Assembly: GCA_938008435.1 (NCBI GenBank)
Contig: CALLKK010000018.1
Span: forward strand, 186,001-250,000
Direction: 5' to 3'
DNA: 64,000 bases
Origin: an uncultured Steroidobacter sp.
GTDB lineage: Bacteria; Pseudomonadota; Gammaproteobacteria; Steroidobacterales; Steroidobacteraceae
Below the pieces are notes generated by a model that did no database searches, was not told the origin of the DNA, and saw only the letters and a program-made list of their open reading frames with translations. Below are positions 52,932 to 62,319 of the stretch, piece by piece. The position numbers and the translations under genes were made by a program. Every line of letters begins with the position of its first letter. Within the stretch, counting starts at the first letter, position 1.

Positions 52932-54071
52932 TCATCGGCTGACGAGCTTGCGCTTCGCGCAAAGCGACATGAGGATACCGAAACCTGCCATGAGGGTCAC
53001 CATCGCGGTACCGCCGTAGCTGATGAACGGCAGCGGCACGCCGACGACCGGCAGCAGTCCCGTGACCATGCCGGTGTTGACGAACACGTACACGCAGAAC
53101 GTCAGGCTCAAGCTGCCCGCGGCGAGGCGCGAGAAGGTGTCGTGCGCCGTGGTCGCAAGGTAGAGCGAGCGGCCGATCACGAACAAGTAAAGCACCAGCA
53201 CGGTCACGAGCCCGATCAATCCCCATTCCTCGCCGATGACGGCGAACACGAAGTCGGTCGAGCGTTCGGGCAGGAACTCGAGCTGCGCCTGGCTGCCGTT
53301 CAGATAGCCCTTGCCGAAGATGCCGCCCGAGCCGATCGCGATCTGCGATTGAATGATGTGATAGCCGGCGCCGAGCGGATCGCTTTGCGGATCGAGGAAG
53401 GTGAGCACGCGTTGCCGCTGGTAGTCGTGCAGCAGAAATTGCCAAGCGACGAACGCGACGGGTACGAGCAGCGCGATCACCGAGGCGATGTAGCGCACCT
53501 GCAGTCCCGCCAGCAGCAGCACCATGCCACCTGCCGCAGCGACGAGCAGCGAGGTGCCGAGGTCCGGCTGCTCGGCGATGAGGAGCGTCGGCACGCCGAT
53601 GCCGAGCGCGAGGACGAGGAGCGAGGGCAGGCTCGGCGGGAGCGGGCGCTCGTGCAGATACCACGCGCAAGCGAGCGGCACGGCGAGCTTCATGATCTCG
53701 GAGGGCTGAAAGCGCACGATGCCGAGATCGAGCCAGCGTTGCGCACCCATGGCGATGTCGCCCGTGATCGCGACGAGCACCAACAGGATCAGGCCGACGA
53801 GATAGACCCACGGCGTTGCCGTACGGATGACGCGCGGCGGCACTTGGGCGAGCACGATCATCGCGCCGAGGCCGAGCAGAAAGCGCAGCACCTGCGCCTT
53901 CAGAAAACCGACGCTGCTGCCCGATGCGCTGAACACCACGATCGTGCCGACGGCACCCACGAGGCATAGCCCGATGAACAGCGGGCCGTCCAAGTGAAGC
54001 GCCAGCAGCAGCCGGGCGGTGCCGGTCAGCGTGCGCTGCGCGCGCGATGTCTCGAGGGACTCGTAGCTCAT
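52932..54071 (-). CDS. rodA: Rod-shape peptidoglycan glycosyltransferase RodA
   Basis: A 379-residue SEDS-family polymerase with about ten membrane helices. It makes glycan strands for side-wall growth with PBP2. The segments IAMGAQRWLDLGIVRFQPSE, YGSQAQ-type loop (LNGSQAQLEFLPERSTDFVF) and PFISYGGTAMVTLM are conserved. Its ATG overlaps the mrdA stop by four bases (ATGA). Confidence 0.98.
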   Translation of the reverse strand: MSYESLETSRAQRTLTGTARLLLALHLDGPLFIGLCLVGAVGTIVVFSASGSSVGFLKAQVLRFLLGLGAMIVLAQVPPRVIRTATPWVYLVGLILLVLVAITGDIAMGAQRWLDLGIVRFQPSEIMKLAVPLACAWYLHERPLPPSLPSLLVLALGIGVPTLLIAEQPDLGTSLLVAAAGGMVLLLAGLQVRYIASVIALLVPVAFVAWQFLLHDYQRQRVLTFLDPQSDPLGAGYHIIQSQIAIGSGGIFGKGYLNGSQAQLEFLPERSTDFVFAVIGEEWGLIGLVTVLVLYLFVIGRSLYLATTAHDTFSRLAAGSLSLTFCVYVFVNTGMVTGLLPVVGVPLPFISYGGTAMVTLMAGFGILMSLCAKRKLVSR

Positions 54072-56029
54072 TCGGTCGTATTCGGGCCCGGCTCGGCGGA
54101 AGGCTGTGGATACTTGGCTTGCTGCTCGGCGAGCTGCTCAGGCGTCAGCAGATAGGCATCGAGAATCTTGCGCGCGATCGGTCCGGCGTAAGCCGAGCCG
54201 CCGCGCGGCGCATTCTCCACGATGACCGCCACTGCGATCTTCGGATCCTCCACGGGCGCGAACGCCACGAACAAGGCGTGATCGCGCAAGTGCTCGGCGA
54301 GCTCGCTGGCTTTGCGCATCCGCTCGGTGGCAGCGACCGTGAACACCTGCGCGGTGCCGCTCTTGCCGGCCATCGTATAGGGCGGTTTGCCCATCTGATA
54401 GATGTAGTAGCGCGCGGTGCCGTGCGGCGCGTTCGCCACGTCCACCATGCCTGCGATTGCGACGTCCCACCACGAGGGATCCTTCACTTTCGCATCAGGC
54501 AAACGAACGGGCTCGAGCTCGCGAGTAACGCCGGTCGCCGCGTCGCGAATGGCGCGCACGAGCCGCGGCTGATAGCGCTTGCCGTGGGCGGCGAGCGTCG
54601 CAATCGCGTGAGCGAGCTGCAGCGGCGTGGCCGTCATGTAGCCCTGGCCGATGCCGATGCTGACGGTGTCGCCGGGATACCAGATCTTCGCTTCGGGGCT
54701 CTTGAACGCGCGGCGCTTCCATTCGGTCGACGGCAGAATGCCTTCACGCTCGCCTTCGATGTCGATGCCGGTCTGTTGGCCGAGCCCGAATTGCGCCAGG
54801 TAATCGTGGATGCGGTCGACGCCCATCACGTGCGCGACGTCCCAGAAGTACACGTCGCACGAGGTGGCGATCGCTTTGCGCATGTCGACTGCGCCGTGAC
54901 CTTCGCGTTTCCAGTCGCGGCGCAGACGATCGCGACCGCCGGGCATGCGCCAAGAGCCGCGGCAGAAACGCGTGTCGTGCGGCGTGACGACGCCATATTC
55001 GAGCGCGGCGAGCGCCATCAGCGGCTTGACCGTCGAGCCGGGCGGGTAGGTGCCGCGCAGCGCGCGGTCGTACATCGGCCGGTTCGGATCCTCGGTGAGC
55101 GCAAGATATTGGGCGCGCGTGAGTCCGCGCGCGAACAGATTCGGATCGAAGCCGGGCGTGCTGACGAACGCGAGCACGTCGCCATTCGAAGGATCGATCG
55201 CCACCGCGGAGGCGCGATGCCCGCGCAAGGCCTCTTCGGCTACCTGCTGCACGCGTTGGTCGATCGTCAGGTACAGATCGTTGCCGGCGAGCGGCTCTCT
55301 GCGTTCGAGCTCGGGTATTTCGTTGCCGATGCGTTCGACCCGCCTGCCTTGCGCGTTGACGAGCAACTGCTGGAAGCCGGCGCGGCCGTGCAGCTCGTGC
55401 TCGTAAGCGCGCTCGATGCCGCTCTTGCCGGTCAGCGTCGTGCCGGCATAGCGCTCGAGATCGAGTCGCTTCTTGTCCTCTTCGCTGATCGCGCCGACGT
55501 AGCCGATCGCGTGCACGGCGCTGCTGCCGAGCGGGTAGTAGCGGGTGAGGCGCGGGCGAATCTCGACGCCGGGGAACTGGTGACGGCGCGCGGCAAAGCG
55601 GGCGAGCTCTTCCTCGGTGAGCTGCAGCTTGATCGGAACGGCTTCGAAGCTGCGCCGGCTGCGAATGTCCTTCTTCAGCGTCGGGATGTCGGCCGGATCG
55701 ATCAGATCCATCGCGGCGAGCCCGTTCAACGTGGCGTCGAGGTCCTGTACCTGTTCGCGCGTGAGCTCGAGCTGATACGAAGGCGCGTTCGTCGCAAGGA
55801 TGAGTCCGTTGCGGTCCATGATCAGACCGCGGTTCGGCGGGATCGGCTCGATCCTGATCCGATTGCCTTGCGACAGCTGCACGAAGTAGTCGTACTTGAC
55901 CACCTGCAGCCAAACGAGTCGCGCGATCACCGCGCCGACCGCGAGCACCATGATCACGGCTGCCGCGATCGCACGCCGCTCGAAGAGCTGCTGCTCGGCA
56001 TGGTGATCTTTGATGCGAACGGTTGGCAT
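54068..56029 (-). CDS. mrdA: Penicillin-binding protein 2
   Basis: A 653-residue class B transpeptidase of the elongasome. A single N-terminal anchor (about residues 20-45) is followed by the dimerisation domain (PPNRGLIMDRNGLILATN) and the catalytic domain with YPPGSTVKPLMAL (SxxK), SCDVYFWDV (SxD form) and AGKSGTAQVF (KSGT). It is the enzymatic partner of RodA, encoded next in the operon. Confidence 0.98.
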   Translation of the reverse strand: MPTVRIKDHHAEQQLFERRAIAAAVIMVLAVGAVIARLVWLQVVKYDYFVQLSQGNRIRIEPIPPNRGLIMDRNGLILATNAPSYQLELTREQVQDLDATLNGLAAMDLIDPADIPTLKKDIRSRRSFEAVPIKLQLTEEELARFAARRHQFPGVEIRPRLTRYYPLGSSAVHAIGYVGAISEEDKKRLDLERYAGTTLTGKSGIERAYEHELHGRAGFQQLLVNAQGRRVERIGNEIPELERREPLAGNDLYLTIDQRVQQVAEEALRGHRASAVAIDPSNGDVLAFVSTPGFDPNLFARGLTRAQYLALTEDPNRPMYDRALRGTYPPGSTVKPLMALAALEYGVVTPHDTRFCRGSWRMPGGRDRLRRDWKREGHGAVDMRKAIATSCDVYFWDVAHVMGVDRIHDYLAQFGLGQQTGIDIEGEREGILPSTEWKRRAFKSPEAKIWYPGDTVSIGIGQGYMTATPLQLAHAIATLAAHGKRYQPRLVRAIRDAATGVTRELEPVRLPDAKVKDPSWWDVAIAGMVDVANAPHGTARYYIYQMGKPPYTMAGKSGTAQVFTVAATERMRKASELAEHLRDHALFVAFAPVEDPKIAVAVIVENAPRGGSAYAGPIARKILDAYLLTPEQLAEQQAKYPQPSAEPGPNTTE

Positions 56030-56109
56030 TGCAGCGGATTAGACGATTCTCAGGTTCGAGCTCCGATCAGATGCTTGGCTGTCGCACGTTGGTCTGCTCG
56101 ATCGTTCTT

Positions 56110-56136
56110 TCCCAGAGCCCAGCGCCCAGAGCCCAT
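56110..56136. repeat. Dispersed repeat between mreD and mrdA
   Basis: A run of CCCAGAGCCCAGCGCCCAGA type sits directly after the mreD stop, inside the 109-base gap before mrdA. It shares the CCCAGAGCCC word with 16262-16336. Confidence 0.5.
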
Positions 56137-56138
56137 AA

Positions 56139-56624
56139 TCACCGACTTCTGCGATTCCACGTATCGAGCACTGCGACGAGCGCAGGCCACAAGACCGTGC
56201 TCGTGAGCACCGGCAGCCAGCGCGTCCACGTCGTGATGGCAGGTCCGATGACGCCGTCGATCCAGAAGACGAGGAACTCATAGAGCGCAAGCAGCATGAA
56301 CACCGTGAGCGTCTGGTGCCAGATCGGGAAGATGCGAATGCGCAGCTGGAACTTGTGCGTGAGGAAGGCAACGAACAGGAACGCAAGGGCGTGCTGTCCG
56401 AGGATCGGTCCGGTCAACACGTCGACGGCAAGCCCGCACGCCCACGCGAACGTCAGGCCCACGATGCGCGGCGCGCTCAGCGACCAGTAGATGACCACGA
56501 GCAGCAGCAGCTCGGGGCGCGCACGCGAGACCACATCGGGCAGCTCGATGAGCGCGAAGATCAGCGCGAGCAGCACCGTGACGAGGACTCGCAGCACTGT
56601 GTTTTGGCCGTCAGCGACCGCCAT
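56139..56624 (-). CDS. mreD: Rod-shape-determining protein MreD
   Basis: A 161-residue membrane protein with about five helices (LRVLVTVLLALIFALIELPD, LLLLVVIYWSLSAPRIVGL) and the family arginine- and glycine-containing turn near GLTFAWACGLAVDVLTGPIL. It is the small integral part of the elongasome and follows mreC by 24 bases. Confidence 0.95.
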   Translation of the reverse strand: MAVADGQNTVLRVLVTVLLALIFALIELPDVVSRARPELLLLVVIYWSLSAPRIVGLTFAWACGLAVDVLTGPILGQHALAFLFVAFLTHKFQLRIRIFPIWHQTLTVFMLLALYEFLVFWIDGVIGPAITTWTRWLPVLTSTVLWPALVAVLDTWNRRSR

Positions 56625-56648
56625 GGCTCGATGCTCTCTCGTTCACCG

Positions 56649-57587
56649 TTATTCTGCTGCGGGACTGCGCGCAGGCGACTCGCCTGCCGGCTCGGCCGCA
56701 GTCGTATCGACTTGTATACCTGCCGAGGCGCTCGCTGCGGCGTCATCCTTCTGCGGCCACAGGAGCAAGACCTCGCGATCGCGATCGAGCAGCGCGAGCG
56801 GCTTTGCTTCCACCGTCGCAAAGGTGTCCTGCGGATTGCGCTCGACTCTGGTGACGGTCGCGACCGGATAACCGGCGGGGAAAATGCCGTCGAGCCCGGA
56901 GGAAACGAGCAGGTCGCCGACTTTGATGTCCGACTCGATGGTCATGAACGGCAGGCTGAGCGTGCCCAGCTTGCCGGTGCCCATGGCAATCGAGCGGATG
57001 CCGTTGCGATTGACCTGCACGGGGATGGCGTGCTCGGCGTCCGTGATCAGGATGACCTGCGCGCTGAACTTGTCGAGGCGCACGACCTGACCGACGATGC
57101 CGAAGGCATCGATGACGGGCTGACCCTCGAAGACGCCGTGGCTTGCGCCCTTGTTGATGCGCACGCGATGGCGAAACTCCTCGACGGCGACGTTCATGAT
57201 CTCGGCGATCAGCGTGCGCTCGCCGATTCCCTGCGAAGCCTCACGCAGCTCGCGCAGGCGGCGGTTCTCTTCCACCAACGATTCGTAGCGCAGCAGCTTG
57301 ATGCGCGCGACCCGCAGTTCCTCGGAAAGCTCGGCGTTTTCTTTGCGCAGCCGTGCTCGGTCGGCGAAGCTTTCCGTCAGCCAGCTCCACGCGGCGTGCG
57401 GTGCGTCGACGAACACGTTGAGCGGGTGCAGGGCCACCCCCATCCACATGCGCGCGGTATCGAGGTAATTGCCGCGATGGTCCATGACCATCACCGCGAT
57501 CGAGATCACCAGGAGAAAAAAGAAGCGCGCGCCGAGCGGAGGTCCTCGACCGATGATCGGACGGCTATCGGCGCTTAGCGTGACCAT
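56649..57587 (-). CDS. mreC: Rod-shape-determining protein MreC
   Basis: A 312-residue bitopic protein: an N-terminal membrane helix (about residues 22-40), a coiled coil (about 65-115, ARLRKENAELSEELRVARIK) and two beta domains (INKGASHGVFEGQPVIDAFG, VSSGLDGIFPAGYPVATVTR). The C-terminal tail is Ala/Pro-rich. It scaffolds PBP2 and RodA in the periplasm. Confidence 0.96.
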   Translation of the reverse strand: MVTLSADSRPIIGRGPPLGARFFFLLVISIAVMVMDHRGNYLDTARMWMGVALHPLNVFVDAPHAAWSWLTESFADRARLRKENAELSEELRVARIKLLRYESLVEENRRLRELREASQGIGERTLIAEIMNVAVEEFRHRVRINKGASHGVFEGQPVIDAFGIVGQVVRLDKFSAQVILITDAEHAIPVQVNRNGIRSIAMGTGKLGTLSLPFMTIESDIKVGDLLVSSGLDGIFPAGYPVATVTRVERNPQDTFATVEAKPLALLDRDREVLLLWPQKDDAAASASAGIQVDTTAAEPAGESPARSPAAE

Positions 57588-57763
57588 GAAGGACTAAAAG
57601 TCGCAGCGTCTGAAGGCATGGTCGACGCAACCGGTGCGCCGACCATCATGTGTCGAAGTGAGCTGCGGGCGAGGGCGAAGCGACGCGCTTCGCCGCGCCG
57701 TGCGAACGAGCCAACGAATGCGGCGGGATCGTCGAGTCGCACGGGTCCCAGCGTCTGCAGCGG
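57588..57763. other. Gap between mreB and mreC with a perfect hairpin
   Basis: This 176-base gap holds a perfect 9-bp inverted repeat, GGCGAAGCG (57674-57682) and CGCTTCGCC (57686-57694) with a 3-base loop. It has no T run. It could reduce mreB transcript read-through into mreC or protect the mreB 3' end. Confidence 0.4.
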
Positions 57764-58807
57764 CTACTCCAGGTTGAAGAGGGCAGGACCATGCTCGTCG
57801 ATGAGCTCGAGCATGCGGCCGCCGCCGCGAGCAACGCAGGTAAGCGGATCTTCGGAAACGACGACGGGCAGACCGGTTTCTTCCATGAGCAGCTTGTCGA
57901 TGTCGCGCAGCAGCGCGCCGCCGCCGGTCAGGACGATGCCGCGTTCGGCGACATCCGCACCGAGCTCCGGAGGCGTTTGCTCGAGCGCTACCTTGACGGC
58001 GCCCACGATACCCGCGAGCGGCTCCTGGAGCGCTTCCAGGATCTCGTTCGAGTTCAGCGTGAAGCTGCGCGGCACGCCCTCCGAGAGGTTACGGCCCTTG
58101 ACCGAGATCTCTTTGACTTGCTGGCCGGGATAGGCCGAGCCGATCTCGATCTTGATCTTTTCCGCCGTCGCCTCGCCGATCAGGATGCCGTAGTTGCGGC
58201 GCACGTAATTAATGATGGCGTCGTCGAAGCGATCGCCGCCGATGCGCACTGAAGAGGCATAGACGATGCCGTTCAAGGAGATGACCGCGACTTCCGAGGT
58301 GCCGCCGCCGATGTCGAGCACCATCGAGCCGCGCGCCTCGTGCACCGGCAAGCCCGCGCCGACGGCAGCGGCCATGGGTTCTTCGATCAGGCGCACCCAG
58401 CGAGCGCCGGCGCCTTCCGCGGATTCCTGGATCGCGCGCCGCTCGACCTGAGTCGAGCCGTACGGCACGCAGATCAGCACGCGCGGGCTCGGGCGCATGA
58501 GCCGATTGCCGTGCACCTTCTCGATGAAGTACTGCAGCATCTTCTCGGTGACGGTGAAGTCGGCGATGACGCCGTCCTTCATGGGACGGATCGCCGTGAT
58601 GTGCCCGGGCGTGCGCCCGAGCATGTTCTTCGCTTCCTGACCGACCGCCTCGATCTTCTTGCCCGCGCGACCCGGTTCTTCTCGAATGGCGACGACCGAA
58701 GGCTCGTTGAGCACGATGCCTTTGCCGCGCACGTAGATAAGCGTGTTCGCGGTGCCCAAATCGATCGACAAGTCGTTCGAGAAGTACCCGCGCAGATTCT
58801 TGAACAT
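57764..58807 (-). CDS. mreB: Rod-shape-determining actin homologue MreB
   Basis: A 347-residue actin-like ATPase that organises side-wall synthesis. IDLGTANTLIYVRGKGIVLN is the first phosphate loop, and MVLDIGGGTSEVAVISLNGI and GIVLTGGGALLRDIDKLL complete the nucleotide pocket. ATG 58807 matches the family N-terminus (FKNLRGYFSNDLSIDLG). It leads a long minus-strand elongation cluster and has its own probable promoter. Confidence 0.98.
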   Translation of the reverse strand: MFKNLRGYFSNDLSIDLGTANTLIYVRGKGIVLNEPSVVAIREEPGRAGKKIEAVGQEAKNMLGRTPGHITAIRPMKDGVIADFTVTEKMLQYFIEKVHGNRLMRPSPRVLICVPYGSTQVERRAIQESAEGAGARWVRLIEEPMAAAVGAGLPVHEARGSMVLDIGGGTSEVAVISLNGIVYASSVRIGGDRFDDAIINYVRRNYGILIGEATAEKIKIEIGSAYPGQQVKEISVKGRNLSEGVPRSFTLNSNEILEALQEPLAGIVGAVKVALEQTPPELGADVAERGIVLTGGGALLRDIDKLLMEETGLPVVVSEDPLTCVARGGGRMLELIDEHGPALFNLE

Positions 58808-58850
58808 GGTTGTTGTGGAGAGCGAACGACGAGGGCAAAAAAGTTGCGGT

Positions 58851-58879
58851 ACTCTAACAACGGGTAGGACTTTGCACAA
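58851..58879 (-). promoter_or_regulatory. Probable sigma-70 promoter of mreB
   Basis: On the minus strand, TTGTGC (58874-58879) and TAGAGT (58851-58856) are spaced by 17 bases. Transcription would begin near 58844, about 37 bases before the mreB ATG. Confidence 0.45.
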
Positions 58880-58901
58880 GCGGAGGTGTATGATTAGCAG
58901 C

Positions 58902-58933
58902 GCTTTTTTCAGGCTTTTTTCAACGCTTTTTTC
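58902..58933. repeat. Three phased GCTTTTTTC tracts between mreB and gatC
   Basis: GCTTTTTTC occurs at 58902-58910, 58913-58921 and 58925-58933, spaced 11 and 12 bases apart, roughly one DNA turn. Phased T6 tracts favour bent DNA. The element is upstream of both divergent genes, 24 bases before the gatC ATG and about 23 bases upstream of the mreB -35. Confidence 0.55.
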
Positions 58934-58957
58934 TCTGCTACACGGGACCGAAATCGC

Positions 58958-59248
58958 ATGAGTCTCACCCGCCGCGACGTAGAGAACATCGCACAGCTCG
59001 CACGCCTCTCGATCAGCGAGTCGGAGCTGCCCGCCTACGTCGACAGCCTCTCGAAGATTCTGAGCTTCGTCGAGCAGCTGAACGCCGCCGACACCGCACA
59101 CGTCGAGCCGATGGCCCATCCGCTCGCCGATCAAGTGCAGCGCCTACGCGACGACGTGGTCACCGAAGAGGACAGGCACGAGAAGTATCAACGCAACGCG
59201 CCTGCCGTGGAGGCGGGCCTGTATCTTGTCCCGAAGGTGATCGAATAA
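58958..59248 (+). CDS. gatC: Asp-tRNA(Asn)/Glu-tRNA(Gln) amidotransferase subunit C
   Basis: A 96-residue subunit that stabilises GatA-GatB. RRDVENIAQLARLSISESEL and SKILSFVEQLNAADT with LRDDVVTEE are typical. It opens the gatCAB operon, divergent from mreB as in Pseudomonas. Confidence 0.96.
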   Translation: MSLTRRDVENIAQLARLSISESELPAYVDSLSKILSFVEQLNAADTAHVEPMAHPLADQVQRLRDDVVTEEDRHEKYQRNAPAVEAGLYLVPKVIE

Positions 59249-59343
59249 GTGCCAGGTGCGAGCCGGTCGCGGCCTCAGTCGAACGCTGATTCCGCGCCGT
59301 CCGGGCCCTGTCGTCAAACCGTTCAAGCCCATCGATCTTGCCC

Positions 59344-60807
59344 ATGAGCGAATTGCACCACCTTACGCTTGCCGAGCTTGCAGCAGGGCTGCGGGCGCGC
59401 CGCTTCTCGAGCGTCGAGCTGACCAAGCATTTCTTGGACCGCATCGCACGCTTCAACCCCGACATCAACGCATTTATTACAGTCACGGCCGAGCAGGCGC
59501 TGGCGGCGGCCGAGGCCGCCGACAAGCGGCTCGCGGCGGGGGAGAGCACGCCGCTGCTCGGCGTGCCGATCGCGCACAAGGACATCTTCTGCACTGACGG
59601 TGTCTTGACTACATGCGCCTCGCGCATGCTCGCGAACTTCGTAGCGCCGTACGACGCGACGGTCGTCGAGCGCTTGGCGAGCGCCGGCGCCGTCTCGCTC
59701 GGCAAGGCCAATATGGACGAGTTCGCGATGGGCTCGTCGAACGAGACCAGCTATTTCGGTCCGGTCAAGAATCCCTGGGATACGAAGAAGGTGCCGGGCG
59801 GCTCCTCGGGTGGCTCGGCAGCGGCAGTCGCTGCGCGTCTTGCGCCGGCGGCTACGGCCACGGACACGGGCGGCTCAATCCGGCAGCCGGCGGCGTTGAC
59901 GGGTCTGACGGGCATCAAGCCGACGTACGGTCGCGTCTCGCGTTACGGAATGATCGCCTTCGCCTCCAGTCTCGATCAGGCGGGCACGCTCACGTACACG
60001 GCGCAGGACGCGGCGTTGCTGCTCGGCGTCATGGCGGGCTTCGATCCACGCGACTCGACGAGCGTGGACGTGCCGGTGCCAGACTATCTCGCCACGCTCG
60101 AGCAACCGCTCGCCGGTCTTAAGATCGGCTTGCTCAAGGAATTCTTCGAGAAGGGGCTCGAAGAGCAGAGCGCCAAGCTCGTGCGCGAAGCGCTCGCCGT
60201 CTACGAGAAGCTCGGCGCCAAACTGGTGGAGGTGAGCTTGCCGAACCTGCCGCTGTCGGTGCCGACTTATTACGTGGTGGCGCCCGCGGAGTGCTCCTCG
60301 AATCTGTCGCGTTTCGACGGCGTGCGTTTCGGCTATCGCTGCGAGAACCCGACGGATCTTCTGGACTTGTACACCCGCTCGCGCGGCGAAGGTTTCGGCG
60401 CCGAGGTCAAGCGGCGCATCATGACCGGCACTTACGTGCTCTCGGCGGGTTACTACGACGCTTACTACCTCAAGGCGCAGAAGGTCCGCCGCCTCATTGC
60501 GGATGACTTTGCGCGTGCGTTCAAGGAGGTCGATGTCCTGATGGGTCCGACCTCGCCGACGACGGCGTTCGACATCGGCGCCAAGGTCGACGATCCCATC
60601 ACGATGTACTTGAACGACATCTATACGATCGGTGCGAACTTGGCAGGCTTGCCGGCAATGTCGATTCCGTGCGGCTTCGCGGGCGGGCTGCCTGTCGGAT
60701 TGCAGATCATCGGTCCGCATTTCTCCGAGGCCAAGCTCTTGAACGTGGCGCACGGCTATCAACGCGAGACCGATTGGCACCGGCAGATGCCGAGCGCTTA
60801 CGCCTGA
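59344..60807 (+). CDS. gatA: Glutamyl-tRNA(Gln) amidotransferase subunit A
   Basis: A 487-residue amidase that supplies ammonia from glutamine. The Ser-cisSer-Lys triad is seen as Lys in PIAHKDIFCTDG, and the serines in GGSSGGSAAAVAA and DTGGSIRQPA. ATG 59344 begins at SELHHLTLAEL; TTG 59338 is two codons upstream. A 95-base gap separates it from gatC. Confidence 0.98.
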   Translation: MSELHHLTLAELAAGLRARRFSSVELTKHFLDRIARFNPDINAFITVTAEQALAAAEAADKRLAAGESTPLLGVPIAHKDIFCTDGVLTTCASRMLANFVAPYDATVVERLASAGAVSLGKANMDEFAMGSSNETSYFGPVKNPWDTKKVPGGSSGGSAAAVAARLAPAATATDTGGSIRQPAALTGLTGIKPTYGRVSRYGMIAFASSLDQAGTLTYTAQDAALLLGVMAGFDPRDSTSVDVPVPDYLATLEQPLAGLKIGLLKEFFEKGLEEQSAKLVREALAVYEKLGAKLVEVSLPNLPLSVPTYYVVAPAECSSNLSRFDGVRFGYRCENPTDLLDLYTRSRGEGFGAEVKRRIMTGTYVLSAGYYDAYYLKAQKVRRLIADDFARAFKEVDVLMGPTSPTTAFDIGAKVDDPITMYLNDIYTIGANLAGLPAMSIPCGFAGGLPVGLQIIGPHFSEAKLLNVAHGYQRETDWHRQMPSAYA

Positions 60808-60854
60808 TGCCGGCGCCGACACGAGCCGACACGGAGCATTGACACGAACTTACC

Positions 60855-60879
60855 GCCCACAGCCTACAGCGCACAGCCT
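60855..60879. repeat. Dispersed repeat at the gatB start
   Basis: GCCCACAGCCTACAGCGCAC and AGCCT run up to the gatB ATG, so the usual Shine-Dalgarno position is taken by repeat sequence. It resembles the AGCTGTAG/GGCTGTAA words at 16.1-16.3 kb on the opposite strand. Confidence 0.45.
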
Positions 60880-62319
60880 ATGCCTTCCTGGGAAACCGTC
60901 ATCGGTCTAGAAATCCACGCGCAGCTTGCGACGAAGAGCAAGATCTTCTCGGGCTCGTCCACTGCCTACGGTGCTGCGCCGAACACGCAGGCCAATCTCG
61001 TCGACCTCGGCTATCCGGGCGTGCTGCCGGTGCTCAATCGCGAAGCGGTGCGCATGGCGGTGAAGTTCGGCCTTGCCATCGGCGCCAACATCGCGCGCCG
61101 CTCGATCTTTGCGCGCAAGAACTATTTCTATCCCGACCTGCCGAAGGGCTACCAGATCAGCCAGTACGAAAAGCCGATCGTCGAGCACGGGCGGCTCGAG
61201 ATCGTGCTCGAAGACGGTTCGCGCAAGACGATCGGGATCACGCGCGCGCATCTCGAAGAGGACGCGGGCAAGTCGCTGCACGAGGACTTCCACGGTTTGT
61301 CCGGCATCGATCTCAATCGCGCAGGCACGCCGCTGCTCGAGATCGTCTCCGAGCCCGACATGCGCTCGGCGAAAGAGGCGGTCGCGTACATGAAGAAGAT
61401 CCACACGCTCGTCCGCTATCTCGAGATCTGCGACGGCAACATGCAGGAAGGCTCGTTCCGCTGCGATGCCAACGTGTCCGTGCGCCCCGTCGGGCAGGAG
61501 AAGTTCGGCACCCGCTGCGAGATCAAGAATCTCAACTCGTTCCGCTTCATCGAGCGCGCCATCAACTACGAGGTCGCGCGGCAGATCGAGATCCTCGAAA
61601 ACGGCGGCACCATCCGCCAGGAAACGCGGCTCTACGATCCGGACAAGGGCGAGACGCGCGCGTTGCGCTCGAAGGAAGAGGCGAACGACTATCGTTACTT
61701 CCCCGATCCGGATCTCTTGCCGCTTGCGCTCGACGACGAATTCATCGAGTCGGTGCGCAGCACGCTGCCAGAGCTGCCGGACGAGAAAGCGGCGCGCTAC
61801 GTCGAGCAGTTCGGTCTGTCTGCTTACGATGCCGGCGTGCTGACGGCGAGCCGCGAAATGGGCGATTACTACGAGGCGGTGGTCGACAAGCTTGGCGGCC
61901 ACGCGAAGCTCGCTGCGAATTGGGTGATGGGCGAGCTGTCGGGTGCGCTCAACAAAGAGAACCTCGATATCACGCAGTCGCGCATCGATCCCGAGCGGCT
62001 CGCCGGGCTCTTGGCTCGCATCGTCGATGAGACGATCTCCGGCAAGATCGCCAAGGACGTGTTCGAGCTGATGTGGAGCGAAGGTCGCACGGCCGACGAG
62101 ATCATCGAAGCCGAGGGTCTCAAGCAGATCACCGACACGGGCGCGATCGAAAAGTTCATCGACGAAGTCATGGCTGCCAATCCGAAGCAGCTGGCCGAAT
62201 ACCGCTCCGGCAAGGACAAGCTCTTCGGCTTCTTCGTCGGTCAAGTGATGAAGCAGACCGGCGGCAAGGCGAATCCCGCGCAAGTCAACGAGCTGCTCAA
62301 GAAGAAGCTCTCCGGTTGA
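60880..62319 (+). CDS. gatB: Aspartyl/glutamyl-tRNA amidotransferase subunit B
   Basis: A 479-residue subunit that phosphorylates the mischarged aminoacyl-tRNA and binds tRNA. WETVIGLEIHAQLATKSKIF, FARKNYFYPDLPKGYQISQY and EGSFRCDANVSVRP are family signatures; the C-terminal YqeY-like tail (GGKANPAQVNELLKKKLSG) is complete. No Shine-Dalgarno is visible before the ATG. Confidence 0.98.
   Translation: MPSWETVIGLEIHAQLATKSKIFSGSSTAYGAAPNTQANLVDLGYPGVLPVLNREAVRMAVKFGLAIGANIARRSIFARKNYFYPDLPKGYQISQYEKPIVEHGRLEIVLEDGSRKTIGITRAHLEEDAGKSLHEDFHGLSGIDLNRAGTPLLEIVSEPDMRSAKEAVAYMKKIHTLVRYLEICDGNMQEGSFRCDANVSVRPVGQEKFGTRCEIKNLNSFRFIERAINYEVARQIEILENGGTIRQETRLYDPDKGETRALRSKEEANDYRYFPDPDLLPLALDDEFIESVRSTLPELPDEKAARYVEQFGLSAYDAGVLTASREMGDYYEAVVDKLGGHAKLAANWVMGELSGALNKENLDITQSRIDPERLAGLLARIVDETISGKIAKDVFELMWSEGRTADEIIEAEGLKQITDTGAIEKFIDEVMAANPKQLAEYRSGKDKLFGFFVGQVMKQTGGKANPAQVNELLKKKLSG

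Noticed and set aside
54047..56206. A 719-codon open frame on the plus strand opposite mrdA
   Set aside because: It is antisense to the complete PBP2 gene and has the composition of a shadow frame.
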